Assembly: GCA_011051635.1 (NCBI GenBank)
Contig: DRKV01000120.1
Span: 1-12,547 of the forward strand
Length of the DNA: 12,547 nt
Direction: 5' to 3'
Source of the DNA: Chloroflexota bacterium
GTDB lineage: Bacteria; Chloroflexota; Anaerolineae; Anaerolineales; DRKV01
Shown here: one piece after another, positions 1 to 5,453 of the stretch
Numbering within the stretch: the stretch's first letter is position 1
Layout: each line of letters opens with the position of its first letter
Position numbers and translations under genes: made by a program
Notes under the pieces: generated by a model
Seen by the model: the letters and a program-made list of their open reading frames with translations, nothing else
Database searches by the model: none
What the model was told of the DNA's origin: nothing

Positions 1-13
1 CGTTCAAACGCCC

Positions 14-1093
14 ATGACCCAATACATCATCCGCCGCATTTTCGCTTCTATTCCGGTTTTATTCGGCATTTTGCTGGTCACCTTCATTTTGGTGCGCGCC
101 ATCCCTGGCGACCCCTGCAAGGCCATTCTGGGGGAGAAGGCCACCCAGGAAGTCTGCGACCGTTTCATCCACGAAAATGGCCTCGACAAACCCGTCGCGG
201 TGCAGTTCGGTATCTACGTCAACAAGATGATGCACGGTGATTTCGGCGAATCGATTCGCTTCAGCCGTCCGGTGAGCATCATCCTCATCGAGCGCCTGCC
301 CCTGACCATTGAACTGGGCACCACCGCCCTCATCCTGGCGGTGATAGTCGGGATTCCCCTGGGCATCATTTCCGCCGTCCACAACAACTCCATCATAGAC
401 ATCGTCACCATGATTGGAGCCAATACGGGGGTATCCATGCCGGTGTATTGGCTGGGCTTGATGTTGGCTTACGTCTTCGCTCTCAAGTTGCGCGGCACCC
501 CTTTTTGGCTGCCACCTTCCGGGCGTTTGAGCGCCGGAGTCTCGCCGGTGCCCTTTTACGAATTCTACGGCTGGCAGATAGACCCCGAAACGCTGCGTTA
601 TCACGTGGTTGAGTTTATCGCCAACCTCTACATCCTGGATGCCATCCTGACCCGCGACTGGGCCGTGCTGGGAGATGCCATCAAGCACATGATTTTGCCC
701 GCCGTGGCGCTCAGCACCATTCCCATGTCCATCATCGCCCGCATGACCCGCTCCTCCATGCTGGAAGTTCTGGGGCAGGATTACGTGCGCGCCGCCCGCG
801 CCAAAGGGCTGCGGGAAAGCGTGGTCATTCTCAAGCACGCCTTCCGCAACGCGCTCTTGCCCATCGTGACCATCATCGGGCTGCAAATGGGCACCCTTTT
901 CGCCGGGGCAGTCCTCACCGAGACGATTTTCAGCCTGGCGGGCGTCGGACGAATGCTGTTCGAGGCCATCACCGCCCGCGATTATCCCATCGTGCAGGCT
1001 TTTACGCTGGTGATTGCCATTGGCTACGTGGCGGTCAACCTGCTCACCGACCTCTCATACGCCTTCATTGACCCGCGCATCAAACTGGAGTGA
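14..1093 (+). CDS. Dipeptide/oligopeptide ABC transporter permease, DppB/OppB type
   Basis: Inner-membrane permease of a peptide-type ABC importer; it forms half of the transmembrane pore and pairs with the DppC-type protein encoded next. The 359-aa product begins with the family N-terminus (MTQYIIRRIF) and a first membrane helix at about residues 9-30. A periplasmic stretch with GDPCKAILGEKAT follows, then helices near 100-122, 135-157, 224-243, 280-305 and 327-348. The cytoplasmic EAA loop that contacts the ATPase lies at about 257-283 (DYVRAARAKG, then FRNALLP). It is somewhat longer than typical members because of extra sequence between helices 3 and 4 (about 160-220). Cys35 and Cys48 lie in the first external segment. 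The ATG at 14 gives the family start; only 13 bp lie upstream, so the ribosome site cannot be judged. Substrate cannot be read from the permease; dipeptides, oligopeptides, nickel or glycosides are all possible. Confidence 0.93.
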   Translation: MTQYIIRRIFASIPVLFGILLVTFILVRAIPGDPCKAILGEKATQEVCDRFIHENGLDKPVAVQFGIYVNKMMHGDFGESIRFSRPVSIILIERLPLTIELGTTALILAVIVGIPLGIISAVHNNSIIDIVTMIGANTGVSMPVYWLGLMLAYVFALKLRGTPFWLPPSGRLSAGVSPVPFYEFYGWQIDPETLRYHVVEFIANLYILDAILTRDWAVLGDAIKHMILPAVALSTIPMSIIARMTRSSMLEVLGQDYVRAARAKGLRESVVILKHAFRNALLPIVTIIGLQMGTLFAGAVLTETIFSLAGVGRMLFEAITARDYPIVQAFTLVIAIGYVAVNLLTDLSYAFIDPRIKLE

Positions 1094-1101
1094 CCCCACC
1101 A

Positions 1102-2055
1102 ATGGCACAGATTGCAACCCTTTCCCCCGAAGGCGACCGCCCCATCGAAGATTACCGCAAGAACAGTCTCTGGCGGCTCACCCTGCGCCGCATCTTCCGT
1201 CAACGCTCCGCGGTGATAGGCCTGAGCATCCTGGGCTTCCTGGTGTTCGTCGCCATCGCGGCCCCCATCCTGGCCCCCTACGACCCCATCCAGGTGCTCA
1301 TCGGGGTGGAGCAGGTCAAGAAGCGTCAGGCCCCCTGCATCCACGCCCTGGGATGCCCCGCCGACCAGCCCCAGCACATCATGGGGATTGACGGCAACGT
1401 GCGCGACGAGTTCAGCCGGGTCATCTTCGGCTCGCGGGTCTCGCTCTACGTGGGCTTCACCACCATCGGCTTCGCCATCATCGTCGGCACCACCCTGGGT
1501 TCGGTAGCCGGATACGCCGGCGGATGGGTGGACAACCTCATCATGCGCGTCATGGACGTTTTGCTGGCTTTCCCCTCCCTCCTGCTGGCGATTGCCATCG
1601 TCAGCGTGTTGGGGCCGGGATTACAGAATGCGCTGCTGGCAATTGCCATCGTCAACATTCCCGTGTATGCCCGCGTCGTGCGCGCCAGCGTCCTGTCCGT
1701 CAAAGAGCAGGAATACGTCTCGGCCTCCCGCGCCCTGGGGGCCGGGCCGCTGCGGATTCTCTTCCAGCGCATCCTGCCCAACTCCCTGCCGCCGCTCATC
1801 GTGCAGGGTACCCTGGGCATCGCCACCGCCATTCTGGATGCCGCCGCCCTCTCCTTCCTCGGGCTGGGCGCGCAGCCTCCCACCCCCGAATGGGGTTCCA
1901 TGCTCGGCTCGGAGCGCAATCAGGTCTTCACCGCCCCGCATCTGGTCTTCTACCCCGGCATCGCCATCATGATTACCGTGCTGGCCTTCAACCTGATGGG
2001 AGACGGCCTGCGGGACGCCCTCGACCCGCGGCTGGTCAATCGCACCGCGGAGTGA
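1102..2055 (+). CDS. Dipeptide/oligopeptide ABC transporter permease, DppC/OppC type
   Basis: Second permease of the peptide-type ABC importer, partner of the DppB-like protein. The 317-aa product has a cytoplasmic N-terminus with LRRIFRQRSAVIG leading into helix 1 (about 37-58). The family block HIMGIDGNVRDEFSRVIFGSR follows at 92-112, then several helices (about 115-140, 152-172, 176-196, 235-256, 281-300). The EAA loop is at about 205-230 (EYVSASRALGAG, then LPNSLPP). The segment between helix 1 and the HIMG block carries Cys79 and Cys85. A GTG at 1090 overlaps the previous stop as GTGA, but ATG 1102 is preferred: GGAG at 1087-1090 sits 11 bases upstream and the protein then starts like other family members. 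Co-transcribed with the preceding gene. No ATPase gene follows, so the energising subunits must be upstream of the window or elsewhere. Confidence 0.92.
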   Translation: MAQIATLSPEGDRPIEDYRKNSLWRLTLRRIFRQRSAVIGLSILGFLVFVAIAAPILAPYDPIQVLIGVEQVKKRQAPCIHALGCPADQPQHIMGIDGNVRDEFSRVIFGSRVSLYVGFTTIGFAIIVGTTLGSVAGYAGGWVDNLIMRVMDVLLAFPSLLLAIAIVSVLGPGLQNALLAIAIVNIPVYARVVRASVLSVKEQEYVSASRALGAGPLRILFQRILPNSLPPLIVQGTLGIATAILDAAALSFLGLGAQPPTPEWGSMLGSERNQVFTAPHLVFYPGIAIMITVLAFNLMGDGLRDALDPRLVNRTAE

Positions 2056-2090
2056 ATCTGCCCCCGCAAACTGCCGCGCTCCCCGCCGCC

Positions 2091-2144
2091 GACGGGCAGG
2101 GCTGAAACCCCTGCCCTGTCCATCTCAAGTCCGCTTTGCGGACT
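2091..2144. repeat. Tandem double-hairpin intergenic element
   Basis: Two perfect hairpins stand back to back between the permease operon and the DUF429 gene. The first has arms GGGCAGGG (2094-2101) and CCCTGCCC (2109-2116) around a 7-nt loop, with a further GAC/GTC pairing past a bulged T. The second has arms AGTCCGC (2128-2134) and GCGGACT (2138-2144) around TTT. No T-run follows either, so this looks more like a dispersed palindromic (REP-like) element than a classic intrinsic terminator, although it could block transcription or protect the 3' end of the permease mRNA. A single copy lies in the window. Confidence 0.5.
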
Positions 2145-2156
2145 GACCTCCCCGCA

Positions 2157-2921
2157 ATGCTCTTCACCCGCACGACCTTCCTCGGTATAGACCCCACCGC
2201 CGGCCAGCGGCCTTTTGTGTACGCCGCGCTGGATGACGACCTGCGCCTGCTGGCCCTCAGCGAGGGGGATTTCGAGGCGGCGGTATCTTTCGCGGGGGGA
2301 CAGCGCAGCGCTTTCGTGGCCATCAACGGGCCGCGGCAACCCAATCGGGGGTTGATGCGCTCCCCTGAGGTGCGCGAAGCGCTCTCCCCGCCGCCCCGTC
2401 CCGGGCGCTGGGAAAACTATCGGGTAGCGGAATACCTCCTCTATCAGCGCGGTATCTCCATTCCCCCCACCCCATCCGAAGAATCCGCCGCCCCCCGCTG
2501 GAAACAGCAGGCCATGAAACTCTTCCACACCCTGGAAGCCCAAGGGTATGCGCTCTATCCATCCGAGGGGGCCGGGCGGCAACTCCTGGAGACATACCCG
2601 CACGCCGTTTACACCATCCTGTTGGGACGCAAACCTTTCCCCAAGCACACTTTGGAGGGGCGCATCCAGCGCCAACTCGTGCTTTACGAGCGTCGGCTGG
2701 AGGTGCCCAACCCGATGCGGATTTTCGAGGAAATCACGCGGCACAAACTCTTGCAGGGCATCCTGCCCCTGGAGGGGCTGCACACCCCCGCGGAACTGGA
2801 CGCCCTGGCCGCGGCCTACCTTTCCTGGCTGGCTGCGCGCCACCCGGAGGAGGTTCTCCTGCTCGGCGACCCCGCCGAAGGGCAGATTGCCCTGCCGCAG
2901 GGCAAGGAGAATCCGGCATGA
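2157..2921 (+). CDS. DUF429-family protein (predicted RNase H-like fold), function unknown
   Basis: A 254-aa soluble protein resembling the DUF429 family, which is thought to have an RNase H-like fold, but no reaction is established. Family-like landmarks are the opening strand FLGIDPTAG (residues 8-16), AINGP (55-59) where many members have an AIDxP acid, ETYPH (145-149), an LDALAAAYLSW helix with Asp215, and the closing GDPAEGQIALP (237-247). Asn57 in place of the usual Asp is notable. A TTG at 2136 would extend the protein by seven residues but lies at the loop of a hairpin (2128-2144), so ATG 2157 is preferred. Neither start has a good Shine-Dalgarno. The next gene begins 40 bp downstream on the same strand, so the two may be co-transcribed. 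Family assignment is from motif memory and is moderately sure. Confidence 0.72.
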   Translation: MLFTRTTFLGIDPTAGQRPFVYAALDDDLRLLALSEGDFEAAVSFAGGQRSAFVAINGPRQPNRGLMRSPEVREALSPPPRPGRWENYRVAEYLLYQRGISIPPTPSEESAAPRWKQQAMKLFHTLEAQGYALYPSEGAGRQLLETYPHAVYTILLGRKPFPKHTLEGRIQRQLVLYERRLEVPNPMRIFEEITRHKLLQGILPLEGLHTPAELDALAAAYLSWLAARHPEEVLLLGDPAEGQIALPQGKENPA

Positions 2922-2961
2922 CCCGGCCCATCAAACCCGATACCACCTTTTCCAGGCATCC

Positions 2962-3879
2962 ATGAGAACCCATATCATCATCAATCCCAGCGCAAACCGC
3001 GGCCAGGCTCGCACTTTGGCCGCGGATTTAGATTCCAGAGCGCTCCTGCCTCCCGGCAGCACGCGGACATTCACTTCTGCGCCCGGCGAGGCGGTCGTCC
3101 TGGCCCGGCAGGCCGCCGCGGAGGGCTGCGAGATGGTAGTCGCCGCCGGAGGGGACGGGACGGTACATGAGGTGGTCAACGGCCTGATGCAGGTCCCCGC
3201 GAAAAGCAGGCCGCGCCTGGGGATACTGCCAATCGGCTCCGGCAACGATTTCGCTTATGCGCTGGGCATTCCTCCCCAACCGGATGCCGCCGCGGAAGTC
3301 TTGCGGCAGGGTGTTCCTCAGCGGGTGGACATCGGCATGGCGCAAGACGAACACGGGAAGGTCGAGTATTGGGATAACACCCTGGGCATCGGCTTCGACG
3401 CCGCAGTCAACGTGCGTTCCCGGCGCATCAATCTCGCCAACGGCTACCTGATTTACCTCCTGGCCGCCCTGCAAACCGTCATCTACGAGCACCGTCCGCT
3501 GCGCTTCCGCTTTCAGGGGCCTGACGAGACTTGGGAGAAGGAATTGCTCATGCTTTCTTTCTGCAACGGGCCGCGGGAGGGGGGCGCATTCCGGCTTGTG
3601 CCGCAGGCCGACCCCTGCGACGGGGTTCTCGACTATGCGCATCTTTCGCCCGTCCCCCGCTGGCGCACGGTGCGCGCCCTCTTCATGGCGATGCAGGGCA
3701 CGCATACCGGCCTGCCCGAAATTCATCTGGGGCAAACCACGCAGGCCGTCGTCGAAGGCAACCTCCCTTTCAAGGTCCACATGGACGGAGAAATCTACCT
3801 CGGCGACGAAAGCGCCAGCCGCCGCCTGGAAATCACCCTGCTCCCTGCCGCCCTGCGGGTGCAAGTGCCGGGGGAATGA
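2962..3879 (+). CDS. Diacylglycerol kinase-family lipid kinase (DagK/YegS/BmrU-like)
   Basis: Predicted ATP-dependent kinase acting on a lipid alcohol (diacylglycerol, or an undecaprenol- or sphingoid-like substrate) at the inner face of the membrane. The 305-aa length fits the family. The N-terminal catalytic domain shows IIINPSANRG (5-14), the nucleotide-binding GGDGTVHEVVNG (63-74) and GSGNDFAYALG (92-102). The C-terminal beta-rich domain includes NTLGIGFDAAVN (139-150) and the late VHMDGE motif. The reading frame is open far upstream (from 2548), but ATG 2962 gives the conserved family start; the upstream part is only a shadow of the DUF429 gene. No clear Shine-Dalgarno precedes it. It begins 40 bp after the DUF429 stop, and its stop lies inside a heptamer repeat array. 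Lipid specificity cannot be read from sequence. Confidence 0.9.
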   Translation: MRTHIIINPSANRGQARTLAADLDSRALLPPGSTRTFTSAPGEAVVLARQAAAEGCEMVVAAGGDGTVHEVVNGLMQVPAKSRPRLGILPIGSGNDFAYALGIPPQPDAAAEVLRQGVPQRVDIGMAQDEHGKVEYWDNTLGIGFDAAVNVRSRRINLANGYLIYLLAALQTVIYEHRPLRFRFQGPDETWEKELLMLSFCNGPREGGAFRLVPQADPCDGVLDYAHLSPVPRWRTVRALFMAMQGTHTGLPEIHLGQTTQAVVEGNLPFKVHMDGEIYLGDESASRRLEITLLPAALRVQVPGE

Positions 3880-3908
3880 TGAAGGCAGAAGGATGAATGG
3901 TGAATGCA
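3874..3908 (+). repeat. Phased heptamer array, five units of GAAKGVW
   Basis: Five consecutive 7-bp units, each starting GAA, run from the last codons of the lipid kinase gene into the gap: GAATGAT, GAAGGCA, GAAGGAT, GAATGGT, GAATGCA. The kinase stop codon (3877-3879) lies in the first unit. The units supply both a Shine-Dalgarno-like GAAGG (3881-3885) and an ATG seven bases later (3893), so the array could act as a translation start region for the next gene. The units are diverged, so slippage is no longer obviously active. Confidence 0.6.
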
Positions 3909-3933
3909 GGGCGCGGCCCTTTCGCATTTGCCA

Positions 3934-4005
3934 ACCTGCACACTTGCAAACTTCCCTACTTGCATACTTGTATACTTTCTCACTTCCCCACTGGCAAACT
4001 TTCTT
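3934..4005 (+). repeat. Phased octamer array, nine units of ACTTNNNN
   Basis: Nine contiguous 8-bp units fill the space directly before the ATG of the hydrolase gene: ACCTGCAC, ACTTGCAA, ACTTCCCT, ACTTGCAT, ACTTGTAT, ACTTTCTC, ACTTCCCC, ACTGGCAA, ACTTTCTT. A and C are invariant at positions 1 and 2; T holds in eight of nine at positions 3 and 4; positions 5-8 vary. This is not a CRISPR (units too short, no spacers). If read through in the hydrolase frame it would encode three 8-residue hydrophobic repeats with Thr at the same position. Confidence 0.8.
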
Positions 4006-4006
4006 C

Positions 4007-4639
4007 ATGCTCACCATCCACTCCCTCACTCTCGGCCCCGTGCAAACCAACGCCTATCTCGTGGCGGATGAGGCTTCGCGCACCGCGGCGGTCATAGACC
4101 CGGCCTGGGACGGGGCGCGCATCGTGGAGGCCGCCCGGCGGCGCGGCTGGCGCATCGCCCACATCTGGCTCACCCACGCTCATTTCGACCATCTCGGCGG
4201 GGCGGGGGCTGTCTCGGACGCCATCAATCCCCCCGTGCCGGTTGCCTTGCATCCCGCCGATTACCCCCTGTGGCGGGTGGAGGGCGGCGCGCCCCTCTTC
4301 GGGATGCACATTGACCCCGGCCCGGAGCCGACCATCGAACTGTATCACGGCCAGACCCTCCACCTCGGCGAGACTGTCTTTGAGGTGCGCCACGCTCCCG
4401 GTCACACCCCCGGCCACGTGCTCTTCTACTGCCCCCAGGCGGGCGCGGCCTTCGTGGGGGACGTCATCTTTCGGGGCAGCATCGGACGCACCGACCTGCC
4501 GGGCGGCGATTACGCCACCCTGCTGGAGAGCATCCGCACCCAGGTGCTCACCCTGCCGGAGGCCACCCGTCTCTACCCCGGCCACGGCCCCGCCACCACC
4601 GTGGCAGAGGAGCGGCGCAGCAATCCGTTTTTACGGTAG
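4007..4639 (+). CDS. Metallo-beta-lactamase-fold hydrolase, glyoxalase II-like
   Basis: Predicted soluble binuclear metal hydrolase of the glyoxalase II/YcbL-like branch, likely cleaving a thioester such as S-lactoylglutathione or an analogue. The 210-aa product shows the full metal-ligand set: THAHFDH (56-62), APGHTPGH with His133, Asp152 in VGDVIF, and His193 in LYPGHGP. The C-terminal EERRSNPFL is typical of small glyoxalase II-like proteins. ATG 4007 gives the usual start (MLTIHSLTLGPVQTNAYLV) but has no Shine-Dalgarno, being preceded by a pyrimidine-rich octamer array. An in-frame ATG at 3893 has GAAGG seven bases upstream and would add 38 residues encoded mostly by the array. The conserved start is preferred. 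Same strand as the lipid kinase, 127 bp away. True substrate unknown. Confidence 0.9.
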   Translation: MLTIHSLTLGPVQTNAYLVADEASRTAAVIDPAWDGARIVEAARRRGWRIAHIWLTHAHFDHLGGAGAVSDAINPPVPVALHPADYPLWRVEGGAPLFGMHIDPGPEPTIELYHGQTLHLGETVFEVRHAPGHTPGHVLFYCPQAGAAFVGDVIFRGSIGRTDLPGGDYATLLESIRTQVLTLPEATRLYPGHGPATTVAEERRSNPFLR

Positions 4640-4819
4640 TACGCCCCCTCGCGCAGAGAAAACGGCTTCCATCGGGCAAACAGGGGTTGCGTCACACCAC
4701 GGAGGGCATCTCATAGCGAAGAAGAAAAAGAAGAGGGGAAATTACCACTTCCTTGACCCGCCGATATTTCGCCAGAACTGTTTGGCTGAGAGGCACAAAC
4801 ACGGCATAGCGGTGTAACT
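4640..4819. other. Convergent intergenic stretch without a recognisable gene
   Basis: First part of the 276-bp gap between convergent transcription units. A purine run lies around 4720-4740. A minus-strand open frame through here (4692-4919) has no recognisable domain and overlaps the terminator of the next gene. I see no tRNA, no promoter and no intrinsic terminator for the upstream plus-strand genes. Confidence 0.5.
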
Positions 4820-4844
4820 GTAGGACAACTGCTCGCAGTTGTCC
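4820..4844. repeat. Palindromic repeat, copy 1 of 2
   Basis: Perfect hairpin with arms GGACAACTG (4823-4831) and CAGTTGTCC (4836-4844) around CTCG. The 25-bp segment matches 12510-12534 at 24 positions; the only difference is G versus A in the loop (4835 versus 12525). It is intergenic and lies directly beside a terminator, as the second copy does. This is REP-like behaviour; no transposase is nearby. Confidence 0.8.
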
Positions 4845-4848
4845 CCCC

Positions 4849-4891
4849 AAAAAACCACAACAGCCCTCTCCCATTGCCGGAGGGGGCTGTT
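4849..4891 (-). terminator. Intrinsic terminator of the heme lipoprotein gene
   Basis: Read on the minus strand, a 13-bp stem (plus-strand arms 4859-4871 and 4879-4891, with one G-T wobble, 7-nt loop) is followed after four bases by six T residues (plus-strand A run at 4849-4854). It begins 25 bp beyond the stop codon of the minus-strand heme lipoprotein gene. Confidence 0.82.
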
Positions 4892-4915
4892 CACTTCCGG
4901 GAAACCGGGCGCGGC

Positions 4916-5374
4916 TCAATTATCCGGCGCGCCGACGGCGACCCAGGCTTCGATGACGGCAATCTGTTCCTCCGTCAGGAAGGGAGGGCCGTCGAAAGGC
5001 ATCCGGGGGATAGACTCGCCGCGGATGCGGAGGATAAGTTCGCTTTCTTCCGGTTTGCCGGGGACGATGACGGGACGGTAGGTTCCGCCGGCGACGACGT
5101 GCTCGTAATCAACGAGTTGCAGGCCGCGGGGCGGGTTCGCTCCGCTGTGGCACTTGATGCAGCGTTCGGTGAAGATGGGCTGCACGTCGACGGCGTAACT
5201 CGGGCCGGCAGGGACGGGAGCCTCCGTGGGGGCGGGAGGGGATGTGGCCGCGGGAACGGCGGTCCGGCTGGGGACGGGGGTCAGGGTAGCCGTCGGGGGC
5301 GGAGGCGCTTTGGGAGCGCAAGCCGCCGCAAACAAGGCCAGTCCCGACAACAGGGGGAGCAGGAAACGCTTCAT
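4916..5374 (-). CDS. Mono-heme c-type cytochrome domain lipoprotein
   Basis: A 152-aa exported lipoprotein carrying one covalently bound heme, so probably an extracytoplasmic electron-transfer protein. It has a signal peptide with positive KR, a hydrophobic stretch and lipobox Cys19 (AAAC). A flexible Pro/Thr/Ala linker spans about 21-58, then a compact heme domain. The heme site is RCIKCH (71-76), preceded by VQPIFTE. The downstream pattern GLQLVDYEHVVAGG, VPGKPEESELILRI, RMPFDGPPFLTEEQIAVIEAWVAVGA is that of planctomycete-type cytochrome domains (PSCyt1-like). Met125 is the likely second heme ligand. Starts at ATG 5374 with GAGG 10-13 bases upstream. It lies 79 bp downstream of the larger lipoprotein gene on the same strand, with a strong hairpin between them. 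Partner and pathway are unknown. Confidence 0.85.
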   Translation of the reverse strand: MKRFLLPLLSGLALFAAACAPKAPPPPTATLTPVPSRTAVPAATSPPAPTEAPVPAGPSYAVDVQPIFTERCIKCHSGANPPRGLQLVDYEHVVAGGTYRPVIVPGKPEESELILRIRGESIPRMPFDGPPFLTEEQIAVIEAWVAVGAPDN

Positions 5375-5399
5375 GGGGAGATGTCCTCATAAACAAAGG

Positions 5400-5432
5400 G
5401 GACTTCCGAAGCCGCGCAGACTTCGGAAGTCC
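5400..5432. repeat. Palindrome between the two lipoprotein genes
   Basis: Perfect 12-bp stem with arms GGACTTCCGAAG (5400-5411) and CTTCGGAAGTCC (5421-5432) and a 9-nt loop. On the minus strand it follows the large lipoprotein stop by 21 bp and is followed only by a weak T-rich stretch (CCTTTGTTTATG). It may be a partial terminator that lowers expression of the heme lipoprotein. Its arms share the pattern ACYTCCGARG with the hairpin at 12473-12505, suggesting a common palindrome family. Confidence 0.65.
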
Positions 5433-5453
5433 TGGTCAGGTGGGGTGCGGCGG

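Noticed and set aside
3934..4005. CRISPR array
   Set aside because: The 8-bp units are contiguous with no spacers, and no cas genes are present.
4640..4820. Insertion-sequence remnant
   Set aside because: No terminal inverted repeats, target duplication or transposase-like translation could be identified.
4692..4919. 75-codon minus-strand frame in the convergent gap
   Set aside because: It spans the terminator and the palindromic repeat, has no recognisable domain, and begins inside the 3' end of the heme lipoprotein gene.
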